64,000 bases of DNA from Lactococcus taiwanensis (GTDB lineage Bacteria; Bacillota; Bacilli; Lactobacillales; Streptococcaceae). The stretch covers positions 416,178 to 480,177 of the forward strand of contig NZ_BNDT01000001.1 of assembly GCF_014905395.1 (NCBI RefSeq), read 5' to 3'. Positions 45,109 through 54,035 of this stretch are shown here, in pieces. Each line of letters opens with the position of its first letter. The stretch's first letter is position 1. The notes below the pieces were generated by a model. The model was not told where the DNA came from. It was given only the letters and a program-made list of their open reading frames with translations, and ran no database searches. Position numbers and translations under genes: made by a program.

Positions 45109-46607
45109 CAGGAACTCAGAAAGAAATTGTTGATGCTGTGGGAAATTTAATTGTAAGAGCAAGTGCGGGAACTGGAAAAACGCATACGATGGTCGCAAAA
45201 ATTGCTAAAGAGATTGAGGAAAATGAGAGCCATCGTGTCATTGCGGCAATCACTTTTACAATCAAAGCAGCACGAGAAATACAAGAAAGGCTATCTGTTG
45301 ATACTACAGGACATTTTATTGCTACTAATAATAGTTTTGCTATTGAAGAAGTTATTAAACCGTTTATGAAAGACGCCTATAGTGTACAATTTGATTGTGA
45401 GATGACGACCGACTACAGTCTAAAATTTGATAATTATGAAGAAGGGCTGACTTACATTTCTGAAAACTGTACTTTAGGAAGTTATAAGGATAACAATAAG
45501 AATTTTATTTTCGAATTGGCTTTAAAAATACTTAAAAAATCAGAAGTAGCGCGGCTATATCTGCAATCCAAATATTTCAAAATTTATGTCGACGAATATC
45601 AAGACTGCGATACGGCAATGAATGGTTTTTTCATGTATTTGACAGATTCGCTGAATATTGACTTATTTATTGTTGGCGATGACAAGCAATCCTTGTATAC
45701 TTGGAGAGGCGCTAGACCGGAAGCATTTAAGAATATTTTGACTAAAAGCAATTTTAAAAGTATTTTTATGGGAGATAACTTTCGTTCAAATAAACAGATT
45801 CAAAATTACTCAAATCTACTTTTTGAAGAGACTTCCAAACTTTATGATGAACAAACCAGTTTAGAGAATATTATTTTGTTAAATTGTACGGAACAAGATT
45901 GGATTCAAAAAATCAAAAATTTTTGGGATAAAGATAAATCTTCCGCTTTATTGAGATTTTCTAATGCAAATGCGGAAAATAATGCTAATATTTTGTGCGA
46001 CCATGATATGAATTTCAAATTTATTCCTAAATCTCCAATTGAAGATATTTCGAATGACACAGCGTGGCTCTACTATGCAATAGCACAGTTTTTGCTTATC
46101 GATACCTATTCAGTTTTTGATTTTATCTATGACATTCCTTCAGGAACAGAAGAAGATTCAAGGATTAAAAGGAAGTTGGAGAGATATCTACGGGGGATAA
46201 AGAACAATATTGCTGAAGAAAATCAATTTAAAGAAAAAGTTTCAGATCTAGCTAGGTTCTTAGGATATGGAGCTCAGCCTAAGGACTTATCGGCTCTTTA
46301 TGAAACTATTTCTACAGATAGATATATTGATGCTTTTAAGTTAGAAGATATCAAACATAGGACGATGACATTTCATTCTTCAAAGGGGTTGCAATTTGAT
46401 CAGGTTATCCTGTTTGTAGAAGATTATAATTTGCGAGATGAGGTAAGTTTCTATAACCATTATGTAGCAACAACAAGGGCAAAAAGTAAACTAATTTTTA
46501 TTAGTATCAAAGGAAACTATGGAACAAGGCTATTCCATCAAAATATTGCTAAAAGGTTAGAACAAAGTGGATTAACTTTGGAAAGTTTAGTTACTATTAT
46601 AAGTTGA
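45099..46607 (+). CDS. gajB: Gabija protein GajB (UvrD/Rep-like helicase)
   Basis: The superfamily 1 helicase motifs are present: ASAGTGKT (Walker A), AITFTIKAAREI (Ia), YVDEYQDCDTAM (II), VGDDKQSLYTWRGA (III), NFRSNKQI (IV), and MTFHSSKGLQFDQVILF (V). The 503-residue length fits GajB, which is shorter than UvrD and activates with GajA. The frame opens at TTG 45078, but AAAGGA at 45084-45089 points to ATG 45099, overlapping the gajA stop. Pairing with gajA makes this a complete Gabija operon. Confidence 0.88.
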   Translation: MELTGTQKEIVDAVGNLIVRASAGTGKTHTMVAKIAKEIEENESHRVIAAITFTIKAAREIQERLSVDTTGHFIATNNSFAIEEVIKPFMKDAYSVQFDCEMTTDYSLKFDNYEEGLTYISENCTLGSYKDNNKNFIFELALKILKKSEVARLYLQSKYFKIYVDEYQDCDTAMNGFFMYLTDSLNIDLFIVGDDKQSLYTWRGARPEAFKNILTKSNFKSIFMGDNFRSNKQIQNYSNLLFEETSKLYDEQTSLENIILLNCTEQDWIQKIKNFWDKDKSSALLRFSNANAENNANILCDHDMNFKFIPKSPIEDISNDTAWLYYAIAQFLLIDTYSVFDFIYDIPSGTEEDSRIKRKLERYLRGIKNNIAEENQFKEKVSDLARFLGYGAQPKDLSALYETISTDRYIDAFKLEDIKHRTMTFHSSKGLQFDQVILFVEDYNLRDEVSFYNHYVATTRAKSKLIFISIKGNYGTRLFHQNIAKRLEQSGLTLESLVTIIS

Positions 46608-46618
46608 TGAGCCAATTA

Positions 46619-46772
46619 GTCCTTGGGTTTGACTGCTTCAAATTTAATTTCCGAAGGAAAAAACTTTAAGTATTTTATAATAAATCCCCCTTATAATATG
46701 ACAAATATAAAAACAGAAAATAACACAAGTACAAGTGATATATACGATGACTTGATTGCTATACCGACATAA
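46619..46772 (+). pseudogene. Possible scrap of an adenine DNA methyltransferase gene
   Basis: Two short broken frames follow each other: LGFDCFKFNFRRKKL-stop, then KYFIINPPYNMTNI ending at 46772. NPPY is the catalytic motif IV of N6-adenine methyltransferases, and hydrophobic residues before it are typical. No other motif is present, so this is a fragment at best and could be chance. Confidence 0.35.
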
Positions 46773-46887
46773 ATAATGTACAAAAACTGTAGTTTATGAA
46801 TTAAGCTATGATTCATGAAGATTTATCATTAGTTCAGTATATTTCTGCACATAGATAAATAGTTTTTGATAAGGTTGAGGAGACACT

Positions 46888-47823
46888 ATGGAAAATGATA
46901 AAAATGTAACAATTCTGTACTCTGGAGACAGCGAAGAACATAAACAATGGGTACAATCTTTAGCAAATGAATTAGAATTAAATCAGATTAATGTTACCTA
47001 TGATCAAAACTCTCTTGAATTTGGTGATGATATTAATCAATTTATGGAAATTGCTGTCGATTCTGCTAGTACTATTCTTGCTATTTGCTCAAAAGAGTAT
47101 AAAAAGAAACTTGATAACCGAGATGGTGGGAGTGGTTATGAAGGAAGAATGATTGCCGATAAAATAAAAAATAAATCAGCAAGGGTTATTCCTGTTGTTC
47201 GCGGTGGATTTGAAAACGTTCTTCCTAAGATGATGGTTAGTTTAACTGGAGTAGACTTAGGTAAAGGATTTGAAGATAAAGAATTTGCCAAATTGTTAAC
47301 ATTAATTCATGGTTATAAAATTAATCCATCAAAACCAATAAAAAATCCAAGAGAAACAATTGCAAAAATTATGAATATTTCTCAAGAAAACATTGAAGTT
47401 GATGATGAAATCAATTTTCACAATATTTTTATAGAAGGAATTATCTCGGAAAAAGTTACTTCTCCTAAAAATGATGGTACAAGAGGTTCAGCGCTTTACA
47501 GTATACCCTTTCAATTGAATTACAGTCCTAAACATAGATGGTCGGAATATTTTTTACACTATTGGAATAATCCACCTAGATTCACAACAATGCATCGTTC
47601 TAACATTGCTTCAATAAGCAGAGATATTATTTGGCTTAAAGGAACAACATTAGAGGAAGTTAAAGATTATCATAAGGACACGTTGCTTTTAGCGATTGCT
47701 GAAGCAAATAAATCATTTCGTTCAGAATTATTGAAAGCTAAGAAAGAAAAACAGGTTGAGGAACAAAGAGAAAAAGATTTTAGAGAAAGAGTAACAAAAG
47801 CGGTTGACGATATAATTTTTTGA
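46888..47823 (+). CDS. TIR/SEFIR-domain protein
   Basis: Residues about 6-140 form a TIR-like domain: VTILYSGDSEEHKQWVQSLANEL, NSLEFGDDINQFME, STILAICSKEYKKK and SGYEGRMI, whose glutamate sits where bacterial TIR NADases have their catalytic residue. The last 170 residues are an unrecognised domain (RWSEYFLHYWNNPPRFTTMHRS, ISRDIIWLKG) ending in a charged coiled coil. Bacterial TIR proteins often degrade NAD or make signalling nucleotides during phage attack. There is no adjacent Thoeris ThsA or other partner. The start follows GAGGAGA. It is the last intact gene of the island. Confidence 0.75.
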   Translation: MENDKNVTILYSGDSEEHKQWVQSLANELELNQINVTYDQNSLEFGDDINQFMEIAVDSASTILAICSKEYKKKLDNRDGGSGYEGRMIADKIKNKSARVIPVVRGGFENVLPKMMVSLTGVDLGKGFEDKEFAKLLTLIHGYKINPSKPIKNPRETIAKIMNISQENIEVDDEINFHNIFIEGIISEKVTSPKNDGTRGSALYSIPFQLNYSPKHRWSEYFLHYWNNPPRFTTMHRSNIASISRDIIWLKGTTLEEVKDYHKDTLLLAIAEANKSFRSELLKAKKEKQVEEQREKDFRERVTKAVDDIIF

Positions 47824-48203
47824 ACAAGTTGTTTAACAATTAAAACTATTCATTCAGATACCAAGGACTTGGAACAATTGTTCGATAAAATTTTGGTTAA
47901 GATAAACTAGTTTCAGAAACTTCTAGTAAATTTAGGAAGAGCATGCCTCCACCAAATTTCAAAATTAACTTGCTTATACTTGCCAAAAAGCCACGCTCAT
48001 TTCATTATCTTTCACCAAAAAGGGATGATTAAGAGCGTACAAATGTTGATTTAATAGCAATCAGAAACAAATTTAATATTACCTGAGGAATTTTATTGAT
48101 AAATAAATATTCTAGACTCATTTTTTTTAAAAAAACCTGAACGCTATTTTTGTCCAAGGTTTTTTATTTTTTTAAGATTATATCCTTAGGAAACTTACAA
48201 AGT
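47824..48203. other. Right edge of the island, no gene seen, attachment site and terminator
   Basis: About 250 bases of broken frames precede the right attachment site at 48077-48100. Beyond it, AAAAACCT with AGGTTTTTT (about 48130-48166) is a terminator that probably served alsS before the insertion. Confidence 0.6.
48077..48100. repeat. Right attachment site of the island
   Basis: TATTACCTGA-G-GAATTTTATTGAT, the partner of 28033-28056. It encodes the same C-terminal LPEEFY and stop, so excision would leave alsS intact. Confidence 0.85.
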
Positions 48204-49208
48204 TTATGAAGGATTAGAATTCGTCAGAACGATCTTGCCTATTGTTCTATTGTTTTCAATTTGTAAGTGGGCTTTTTTAAGATTTTCTGCATTAATTTCC
48301 CCAATGTTTGCAGTCATTGTTGATTTTAATATTCCTTCATCTAGCCATTTTGAAATTTTATTAAGGGCATCATGTTGAGAGATCAAGTCCGAGGTATTAG
48401 ATACAACCTTTGTATACATCCACTCGAAACTAAAAGAAGCTGATTTATGAGCAAGTTTTTCTAAGTTTAATGGACCTTTAGGTTGTACAATATTAGCAAT
48501 ATGACCTTGAGGGGCGATCAACTCACTTACTGCAGCAATATGTTGATCCACCGCATTTAAAATCAAGATATAATCAACATTTTGAAAGCCTAGATCTCGC
48601 ACTTGTTTAATCAAATCCTCATGGTGATTTACAGTAAAATCTGCTCCTAAGTCTTTTACCCAATGAATAGCTTGTGGATTAGAAGCAGTAGCAATGACAG
48701 TTAAACCAGTATTTCTGGCCATTTGAGTGGCTACAGAACCAACTCCTCCAGCGCCATTAATAATAAGGATAGATTTATTATTGTCTTTCTCAGAGATTTG
48801 TAATTTTTCAAACAGCAGTTCGTAAGCTGTAAGGCTGGTTAGAGGCATTGCAGCGGCATGCTCTAAAGAAATATTTTTAGGTGCAAATCCTACTACTCGT
48901 TCATCAACAGCCTCATACTCAGCATTAGAACCATCCCTAGTCACATCTCCGGCCCAGAAAACAGCATCTCCCACCTTAAATAACGACACTTCTGAGCCCG
49001 TCTCTACAACTTTTCCTACCCCATCCCAACCTAAAATTTGAGGTGAAGATAAGTTACCCTTAATACCTTGTCTTATCTTAGTATCTATTGGGTTGACGGA
49101 AATACCCTCTACTTTTACCAATAAATCATGTGGTCTTAAAGCTGGGAGTTCAGCCTCAAACTCAATAAATGTATCTCTATTTTTTGATAGTGGTCCGTAT
49201 GCTTTCAT
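48204..49208 (-). CDS. Zinc-type alcohol dehydrogenase-like / quinone oxidoreductase
   Basis: A medium-chain dehydrogenase of 334 residues: GroES-like N-terminal part (VEGISVNPIDTKIRQG, LGWDGVGKVVETGSEV) and a Rossmann motif INGAGGVGSVATQMAR near residue 151. There are no zinc-ligand cysteines, so the ZADH/quinone oxidoreductase subgroup using NAD(P)H is likely. It lies 26 bases behind the nitroreductase gene and probably belongs to the same TetR-controlled operon for electrophile or quinone stress. Confidence 0.8.
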   Translation of the reverse strand: MKAYGPLSKNRDTFIEFEAELPALRPHDLLVKVEGISVNPIDTKIRQGIKGNLSSPQILGWDGVGKVVETGSEVSLFKVGDAVFWAGDVTRDGSNAEYEAVDERVVGFAPKNISLEHAAAMPLTSLTAYELLFEKLQISEKDNNKSILIINGAGGVGSVATQMARNTGLTVIATASNPQAIHWVKDLGADFTVNHHEDLIKQVRDLGFQNVDYILILNAVDQHIAAVSELIAPQGHIANIVQPKGPLNLEKLAHKSASFSFEWMYTKVVSNTSDLISQHDALNKISKWLDEGILKSTMTANIGEINAENLKKAHLQIENNRTIGKIVLTNSNPS

Positions 49209-49234
49209 TTAATTCTCCCTCAAACTTTTTTTAG

Positions 49235-49900
49235 TTATTTTATAATTTCGACAATTTCTTCAATGGCTTGTCTTTTTTTGATGGGTACATCCATTGCACG
49301 ATGTCCAAAACCAACCATATATGCCACACCAACTTCTTTTAAGTCAATCAGGCCTTTTTCAGAAAGGTATTTCTCAACCAGATCAATGTTAAAACCTTCG
49401 ATAGGACAGCTATCAACTCCAAGAAAAGAAGCGGTCGTCATCATATTAGCGAGTGGAATATAAGTTTGTTTAACCGCCCAATTGAATAAAGAACTTTTAT
49501 CCGTGAGTTTGAAGTCTGATTCTTGAAATTTTTTAAAGAACTGGCTTTGAGGTGAAGTTTCAGAGTAGGGCAATCCTAAAATATCTTTCACAATATGTTG
49601 CACGTGAGGGCTGTTATAGACAATATCTTTTTTGGCTAAAGCGATAACGAATTTATCAGCTCCTTCCAGACTGTTAACAGCTCCCCAAGCAATTGATTTC
49701 AAGTCGTTTTTCATTTCTTTATTTTCAATCACCAAAAATTTCCATGGTTCATACCCAAAAGAGCTGGGAGATAATCTTGCACTTTCGAGTATAGCAGTCC
49801 AATCTTTCTCATCAATTGGTTGAGTGGGGTCGAACTTCTTTGTTGCAAAGCGGTTTTTATGAGCTTGAAGGATCATTGTTCTTAATTGCTCTTGTTCCAT
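49235..49900 (-). CDS. NAD(P)H-dependent nitroreductase
   Basis: A 221-residue flavin nitroreductase: HKNRFATKKFDPTQPI at the N-terminus, ESARLSPSSFGYEPWKFLVIEN with the FMN-binding segment, and the C-terminal GVAYMVGFGHRA. It would reduce quinones or nitro compounds. It is followed by the dehydrogenase gene and preceded by a palindrome (49918-49939) that copies the one at the tetR promoter, so the adjacent TetR protein probably represses it. Confidence 0.85.
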   Translation of the reverse strand: MEQEQLRTMILQAHKNRFATKKFDPTQPIDEKDWTAILESARLSPSSFGYEPWKFLVIENKEMKNDLKSIAWGAVNSLEGADKFVIALAKKDIVYNSPHVQHIVKDILGLPYSETSPQSQFFKKFQESDFKLTDKSSLFNWAVKQTYIPLANMMTTASFLGVDSCPIEGFNIDLVEKYLSEKGLIDLKEVGVAYMVGFGHRAMDVPIKKRQAIEEIVEIIK

Positions 49901-49917
49901 TTTTATTTTATTTCCTT

Positions 49918-49939
49918 TTTTAGAATGTTTGTTCTAAAA
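49918..49939. promoter_or_regulatory. TetR operator upstream of the nitroreductase gene
   Basis: TTTTAGAA and TTCTAAAA around TGTTTG, a perfect 8-bp palindrome. Its core TTAGAAN6TTCTAA is shared with the site at 50597-50620. Confidence 0.75.
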
Positions 49940-49987
49940 TAATCAAAATAATAATATCCATTTAAAATAACTATGGATACACATTAA

Positions 49988-50596
49988 TTAATTATGATTA
50001 ACTTTTAGAACAGATAATGTAGTACTTATAATGTTGGTTAGTTCTTTCTCAGCGGGAGAGCATCTGACCAGTACACGTATTCCTATTAAAGCATTATTTA
50101 GATAACTTGCCAAAGTATAAATATCAGTTTCTGGGGCAAGCTCTTTTTTTTCTTGAGCCATAGACAGTAAATGTTCAAAAAAGCGTTTCGTCTCTTCAAA
50201 GAATTGTTCCACTAAAATTGAAATTTCTTTATCCCGCATGGCCAACTCGGTAGCAGAATTAACAAATAGACATCCTTTAGGACAATCTTTTTTAGGAAAA
50301 GCAGAGTAATTAAAAATCGTCTCGAACTTTTCTGTAATGGTCATGCTATCTTTAAGAAGTGAAAAGTAATTTTGATTGACAAAACGCGCATACTTTTTTA
50401 ATGATTTTAAGTACAGTTCTTTTTTGTCACCATAGGTATCATAGATGCTTCGGCGATGTATCCCTAAGTGATCAACCAAATCTTGAAAAGAAGTATTATC
50501 GTAACCCTTTTCTAAGAATATGGTAGTTGCTTTATCTAGGATTTCCTCGTAGTCAAATGTTTTCGCTCTAGCCAAAATATTGTCTCCTTTCTTCAT
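49988..50596 (-). CDS. TetR-family repressor
   Basis: The 202-residue protein has a typical TetR helix-turn-helix at residues about 14-60 (ILDKATTIFLEKGYDNTSFQDLV, then IHRRSIYDTYGDKKEL) and a ligand domain with cysteines that might sense electrophiles (FPKKDCPKGCLF, LVRCSPAE). Its own promoter overlaps a palindrome matching the one before the nitroreductase gene, indicating autoregulation and joint control. The ATG at about 50596 lies just 1 base from the operator, within its first turns. Confidence 0.85.
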   Translation of the reverse strand: MKKGDNILARAKTFDYEEILDKATTIFLEKGYDNTSFQDLVDHLGIHRRSIYDTYGDKKELYLKSLKKYARFVNQNYFSLLKDSMTITEKFETIFNYSAFPKKDCPKGCLFVNSATELAMRDKEISILVEQFFEETKRFFEHLLSMAQEKKELAPETDIYTLASYLNNALIGIRVLVRCSPAEKELTNIISTTLSVLKVNHN

Positions 50597-50620
50597 TTAT
50601 TAGAACGTTCATTCTAATAA
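50597..50620. promoter_or_regulatory. TetR operator at the tetR promoter
   Basis: TTATTAGAA and TTCTAATAA around CGTTCA, perfect 9-bp arms. Confidence 0.75.
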
Positions 50621-50804
50621 TAGCAAAAACAATGATATATTGCAATAGTTTTTATTTATAATTCCTTAATCCTCTGAAAATATATTTGAACTCTGATTAT
50701 TAATTTGAAAAATTTAGGTGGTTCAAAATAACTTACTTAGGAGTCGATTATTGTTTATAGATTATGTTATGATAGAATGAAACAGTTGGAGGAAAAGAAT
50801 AGAT

Positions 50805-52802
50805 ATGGTTCAGCTATCAGAATTAGCATCAGCACTTAATCAGACAGAAAGTAAGGGGATATTTTCCAAGCATCCTAAGGGATTCGGTTTTGTACATCCA
50901 GATGGAGAAACGGATAAATCAAACGACATCTATATCGGAAAAAACGACACTAAATTTGCGATGGACGGAGATCATGTGACTGTTAAGGTCATCCACCCTA
51001 AGTCGGATAAGCGTGGCGCGAGTGGGCAAATTACAAAAATCAATGAGCGAGCAGTCGTTGAGACGGTAGGAACATATCGTGCTTTATCAAATCGACAAGT
51101 CAAAACCTTAGGTTATAAAGGAAGAATTGAGCTCTTCAATGATCGCATTTCTGATACACTTTACATCACACAACCCTTGGTAGGTGTATTAGAAGAAGAT
51201 GTAGTCGGCGTTAAGATTACTCAATATCCTACTGATCTTAAAGCTTTTGAAGGTAAAATCACTCAAATTATAGGACACAAAGGTGAGGTAGGACTCGATA
51301 TCTTAGAAGTACTCTGTGCTATGAAGATTCCACAAGAATTTTCTGAAGAAGCGTTAGCAGAAGCAGAGGCATTTTCTGAGCAATTAACCGCTGATGATTT
51401 AGTGGGACGTGAGGACTATCGTGCGGAGATTACTTATACCATTGATGGGGAAGACTCAAAAGATTTGGATGATGCAATTCACGTCAAAAAATTAATAAAT
51501 GGCCATTTTGAATTAGGGGTGCATATTGCCGATGTCAGTCATTATGTAAAAGATGGCTCTCCGCTAGATAAGGAAGCTTATTCACGCGCCACCTCTGTCT
51601 ATGTGACCGATAGAGTTGTTCCAATGCTACCTGTTAAACTTTCTAACGATTTGTGTTCACTTAATGAAGCGCAAGAACGCTTAACGTTGTCTTGTGTGAT
51701 GGAAATTGATGAAAAAGGGAAAGTTGTTAATTATAAAATATCACCATCTTATATAAAAACGACGTATCGCATGACTTATTCTAACGTGAATAAGATGATT
51801 CACCAAGGGCGTGAAGGACACCGAGAAGCCCTAGAAAGTTACTCAAAAATCGTTGATTCAATAAACGCAGCTGTCGAACTTCACGATATTCTTGAAGGCA
51901 TGAGAAAAGATAGAGGAATGATCGAGTTTGATGAGAGTGAAGCAAAAATCATTTTAGATGAAAAAGGGCACCCGATAGAAATTATCAAACGCGATCGAGA
52001 TACAGCTGAGCGTATGATCGAATCTTTCATGTTGATGGCTAATGAGACCGTCGCTCTTGATTTTCAAAAGAAAAAATTACCTTCCCTGTATCGTGTTCAT
52101 GATAAACCTAAAGAAAAAGCTTTTGCGAAACTTATGGAAACAGCAGCAGAAGCAGGGTTTTCACTTTCCTCTAATTCTCATGAAGCCGTCAATTATTTTG
52201 CAGATGAAATTCAAGGAACTAACTTTGAAAAAGCCTTGACCTATCAGCTTCGTCATACAATGTCCACTGCCGTTTACTCTGAAAAAAATACCAAGCACTA
52301 TGGACTTGCTGCTGCAAATTACACGCATTTTACCAGTCCTATTCGACGTTATCCAGACTTAGTTGTACATCGTCTTTTGCATTTATATCCTTCCGATCAT
52401 TCTAATCGTACCAAAGAAGAATGGAAAGAACGCTTACCAGAAATAGCAAAACATTCTTCAGACATGGAGCATCGCGCAGTGGTCACTGAAAGGCTTGTTG
52501 ATGCGATGAAGAAAGCAGAATACATGACGGATCATATTGGTGAAGTCTACACAGGAATTATCACAAGTGTTCAGAAATTTGGTGTTTTTGTAGCCTTAGA
52601 TAATACGATTGAAGGATTAATTCGTGTACTCAATCTCCACACAGGAACTACAGAAGATTTAGAATTCGATGAAGAAACGAATACTTTTACCGGAAAAAAA
52701 TCAGGTAAAGTGTATCAAGCGGGACAAGAAATCAAAATTCGCGTTCTTGCGGCGAACAAGCGTAAAGGAACTGTTGATTTTGAACAAATTATAGAGGATT
52801 AA
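50805..52802 (+). CDS. rnr: Ribonuclease R
   Basis: A 3'-5' exoribonuclease that degrades structured RNA and takes part in quality control. Two cold-shock-like domains (GIFSKHPKGFGFVHPDG near residue 20), the catalytic RNB domain with TIDGEDSKDLDDAIHV and FTSPIRRYPDLVVHRLL, and a C-terminal S1 domain (GEVYTGIITSVQKFGVFV) are present. At 665 residues it is short for RNase R and lacks the long basic tail. The start follows GGAGG. A promoter TTGTTT-16-TAGAAT is at 50751-50778. Confidence 0.92.
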   Translation: MVQLSELASALNQTESKGIFSKHPKGFGFVHPDGETDKSNDIYIGKNDTKFAMDGDHVTVKVIHPKSDKRGASGQITKINERAVVETVGTYRALSNRQVKTLGYKGRIELFNDRISDTLYITQPLVGVLEEDVVGVKITQYPTDLKAFEGKITQIIGHKGEVGLDILEVLCAMKIPQEFSEEALAEAEAFSEQLTADDLVGREDYRAEITYTIDGEDSKDLDDAIHVKKLINGHFELGVHIADVSHYVKDGSPLDKEAYSRATSVYVTDRVVPMLPVKLSNDLCSLNEAQERLTLSCVMEIDEKGKVVNYKISPSYIKTTYRMTYSNVNKMIHQGREGHREALESYSKIVDSINAAVELHDILEGMRKDRGMIEFDESEAKIILDEKGHPIEIIKRDRDTAERMIESFMLMANETVALDFQKKKLPSLYRVHDKPKEKAFAKLMETAAEAGFSLSSNSHEAVNYFADEIQGTNFEKALTYQLRHTMSTAVYSEKNTKHYGLAAANYTHFTSPIRRYPDLVVHRLLHLYPSDHSNRTKEEWKERLPEIAKHSSDMEHRAVVTERLVDAMKKAEYMTDHIGEVYTGIITSVQKFGVFVALDNTIEGLIRVLNLHTGTTEDLEFDEETNTFTGKKSGKVYQAGQEIKIRVLAANKRKGTVDFEQIIED

Positions 52803-52844
52803 AACATACTCGAAAGTCTTTAAATCAAGCACTTAATTAAAATA

Positions 52845-52875
52845 AAAAGTCTATTAAAGAATAATAGACTTTTTG
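52845..52875. terminator. Bidirectional terminator between rnr and trhO
   Basis: AAAAAGTCTATT pairs with AATAGACTTTTT between the convergent genes, with A and T runs on both sides. Confidence 0.85.
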
Positions 52876-52877
52876 TT

Positions 52878-53837
52878 TTATGATGCTAACTCTTTTTCAA
52901 GGAGCGCAAGACGTTCTTGAACTTCTTGATTTGATAGTTGGTGGGCTTTGATGTAACGGTTATTGGGATGAACTCGACATTCATGTGAACAAGCACCAAG
53001 ATATTTTGCTTCGTTTTCCTCTGAAGCTAAAATTTGTCTGTTACATTCTGGATTTCCGCAATTGATGTAACGTTCACACGGACTGCCATCAAACCAATCA
53101 CGTCCGACAATAACATGTTCTTTTTGGTTGATTGGAACTGCTATTCGGCTATCAAAAACATACATTTGTCCGTCCCAGAGATCGCCTTGAACTTCTGGAT
53201 CTTTTCCGTATGTGGCAATTCCTCCGTGAAGTTGACCAACGTCTTTGAAACCTTCACGAACGAGCCATCCTGAAAATTTTTCACAACGTATTCCACCAGT
53301 ACAGTAGGTTAAAACACGTTTTTCCATGAATTGTTCTTTGTTATCTCGAATCCATTGAGGAAGTTCTCTAAAACTTCTTATTTCTGGACGAATGGCGTCA
53401 CGAAAATGTCCTAAGTCAAATTCATAATCATTTCGTGCATCAATCACTACTGTATTTTCGTCAAGCATGGCCTCACGAAACTCTTTTGGATCAAGATAAG
53501 CCCCAGTAAGTTCCAAGGGATTGACGTCATCTTCTAAACTTAAATTGACTAATTCAGGGCGATAACGGACATGCATTTTCTTAAAAGCATTTTGCTCGGC
53601 TTCATCAATTTTAAAAATTATTGAGCTAAAGCGAGGGTCATTTTTCATCAGTTCCATGTAAGCATTTGTTTGATCGACAGTACCAGAAACAGTTCCGTTA
53701 ATACCTTCGTCAGCAACTAAAATGCGTCCTTTTAAACCTAATGATTTACATTCTGAGAGGTGTTTTTTGGCAAAATTTTCTCCGTCTTCAATGGGGACAT
53801 ATTGATAATATAGTAAAACTCGATAATCCTGAGTCAT
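52878..53837 (-). CDS. trhO: tRNA uridine(34) hydroxylase (rhodanese family)
   Basis: TrhO hydroxylates U34 of tRNA using oxygen. An N-terminal UPF0176 domain ([24 protein letters not shown]) precedes the rhodanese domain with the active cysteine in [16 protein letters not shown], and a C-terminal cysteine-rich region ([20 protein letters not shown]) probably binds zinc. The frame is open 13 codons further, but AAGGAG stands before the ATG at 53837, which matches the family start. The protein is 319 residues. Confidence 0.9.
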   Translation of the reverse strand: MTQDYRVLLYYQYVPIEDGENFAKKHLSECKSLGLKGRILVADEGINGTVSGTVDQTNAYMELMKNDPRFSSIIFKIDEAEQNAFKKMHVRYRPELVNLSLEDDVNPLELTGAYLDPKEFREAMLDENTVVIDARNDYEFDLGHFRDAIRPEIRSFRELPQWIRDNKEQFMEKRVLTYCTGGIRCEKFSGWLVREGFKDVGQLHGGIATYGKDPEVQGDLWDGQMYVFDSRIAVPINQKEHVIVGRDWFDGSPCERYINCGNPECNRQILASEENEAKYLGACSHECRVHPNNRYIKAHQLSNQEVQERLALLEKELAS

Positions 53838-54000
53838 AGAGAGCTCCTTAAATTTATTGATTACATTATAATCCAATATAATTTAACCATTTAATAAGCT
53901 ATAAAAGCAAAAAACTTGCTTGTGTCTTATTTAACAAATCCATCCTACTTGCTTAATAAAACTTTGTGATAAAATAGATAAAGAAACGGATAGAAACTTC

Positions 54001-54015
54001 TGTCAGCTACTGACA
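54001..54015. repeat. Rearranged palindrome half-sites in the alsD leader
   Basis: TGTCAG-CTA-CTGACA has the half-sites of the dispersed palindrome in reverse order. It lies between the extended -10 TGATAAAAT (ending at 53975) and the alsD ribosome binding site, so it would form a hairpin in the leader. Confidence 0.45.
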
Positions 54016-54035
54016 CGAAGATAGGGAGAAAAAAT

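Larger units (their letters stand above)
28034..48100. mobile_element. Integrated genomic island of about 20 kb carrying surface toxin and phage defence genes
   Basis: It is delimited by the 24-bp direct repeat in the alsS 3' end and encodes a tyrosine integrase (35222-36574). All its recognisable genes are accessory: surface/secreted proteins, toxin and immunity, Avs4-like, AbiE remnant, Gabija, TIR. I see no replication, packaging or conjugation genes, so it is not self-transmissible by what is visible. The integrase is central rather than next to either end, which may mean a composite of two insertions. Confidence 0.8.
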
